Assembly (NCBI GenBank): GCA_900552875.1
Contig: USCS01000016.1
Location: 1-14,425 of the forward strand
Direction: 5' to 3'
Origin: an uncultured Collinsella sp.
GTDB lineage: Bacteria > Actinomycetota > Coriobacteriia > Coriobacteriales > Coriobacteriaceae
Length of the DNA stretch: 14,425 nt
Positions within the stretch are counted from its first letter, which is position 1; each line of letters begins with the position of its first letter. Positions 14,059-14,425 of this stretch are shown here, one piece after another. Position numbers and translations under genes: made by a program. Under the pieces are notes generated by a model. The model was not told the origin of the DNA, searched no databases, and was given only the letters and a program-made list of their open reading frames with translations.

Positions 14059-14425
14059 GTGGGCAAGGCTAAGGCTAAGGCGAAGAAAAAGACGACGGGG
14101 GCGCGGGCTAAGCGCGATCGTCGTCGGAAGCTCGCGACCGAGGCTCCCGCATCTGCTGAGGAGCTGCTGGCAAGCGTGCCGGGGCTTGACGCGCTGCAGG
14201 ATGTTCCGGCGTTCGACGATCTGCCGGTCGATGCGGCTCAGCAGGCTGCATTTGACGACTTTTGCGCGCAGGCCGAGGAGCCCGAGCAGATGCAGCTCGG
14301 CGCCGTGGTGCGCCTGGACCGTGGGTTTCCGTTGGTGGCGACTGCCGATGACGCGTTTCGTGCCGAGCATGCCGTAGGGTTTGCCAAGTCGCGTGGCGAG
14401 GACGAGGTCTTGCTGCCCGCTGTGG
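14059..14425 (+). CDS. rsgA: Ribosome small-subunit-dependent GTPase A, N-terminal part
   Basis: The first 122 codons of a gene running off the window. Residues 1-24 are strongly basic (MGKAKAKAKKKTTGARAKRD, then RRRK), followed by an Ala/Asp/Glu-rich linker to ~77. The OB-fold start of RsgA follows: LGAVVRLDRGFPLVATADD with RAEHAV and a later EDEVLLPAV. RsgA is a late 30S assembly GTPase; the circularly permuted GTPase and zinc domains would lie beyond the edge. Start: GTG 14059 with GGGAGG at 14048-14053. The frame is open with no stop to 14425. The identification rests on the OB-domain wording alone, because the GTPase motifs are not in view. Confidence 0.75.
   Translation, partial: MGKAKAKAKKKTTGARAKRDRRRKLATEAPASAEELLASVPGLDALQDVPAFDDLPVDAAQQAAFDDFCAQAEEPEQMQLGAVVRLDRGFPLVATADDAFRAEHAVGFAKSRGEDEVLLPAV

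Noticed and set aside
14062..14085. AAGGCT tandem repeat
   Set aside because: In frame it encodes the Lys-Ala tail of RsgA, so it is coding low complexity and not a separate element.
1..14425. CRISPR arrays, tRNA or rRNA genes, transposases
   Set aside because: No regularly spaced repeats, cloverleaf or rRNA motifs, or transposase-like frames were seen in the window.

Overview
The window looks like chromosomal DNA of a high-GC Coriobacteriia member, most like Collinsella. I base this on gene content (coriobacterial-looking pheT and rsgA ends, a coriobacterial orphan nuclease-like gene), codon use and strong GGAGG ribosome sites. The species call is inference from family resemblance; no search was run.

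Layout. 1-1584 is the 3' two-thirds of pheT. After a terminator comes a cbiM-cbiQ-cbiO operon (1831-4547), an ECF-type metal importer. Its promoter carries a perfect GTGTTAC-N14-GTAACAC palindrome that matches the NikR box described in Desulfovibrio, so nickel is the more likely substrate than cobalt. Next is a zinc-dependent phospholipase C-family gene (4628-5476). It converges on an orphan PD-(D/E)XK-like gene (5473-6546, minus), with the two stop codons sharing one CTAG. Upstream of the nuclease-like gene lies a 124-bp inverted-repeat element. Pyruvate kinase (6973-8433, minus) and a Ca2+-type P-type ATPase (8875-11556, plus) are divergent across a 441-bp regulatory region. In that region a leader hairpin buries the ATPase Shine-Dalgarno sequence.

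11557-11815 holds a very long inverted repeat and a textbook terminator. From 11816 to about 13200 base composition drops visibly and there is a compact three-gene minus-strand operon: a membrane-anchored thioredoxin (CPAC), a Sec-exported peptide with an amphipathic/hydrophobic core and two Cys near its C-terminus, and a four-helix membrane protein. This is the layout of a bacteriocin precursor, its disulfide helper and an immunity protein, and is the best candidate here for something undescribed. Divergent from it is a DUF2975 membrane protein paired with a YozG-type HTH regulator (13266-14017), with a 22-bp palindrome at the operon's promoter. The window ends in the start of rsgA (14059 onward), with a lysine/arginine-rich N-terminus.

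The core genes (pheT, pyk, rsgA, ATPase) are conventional. The accessory content is the metal importer, the nuclease-like gene with its repeat, and the bacteriocin-like island.
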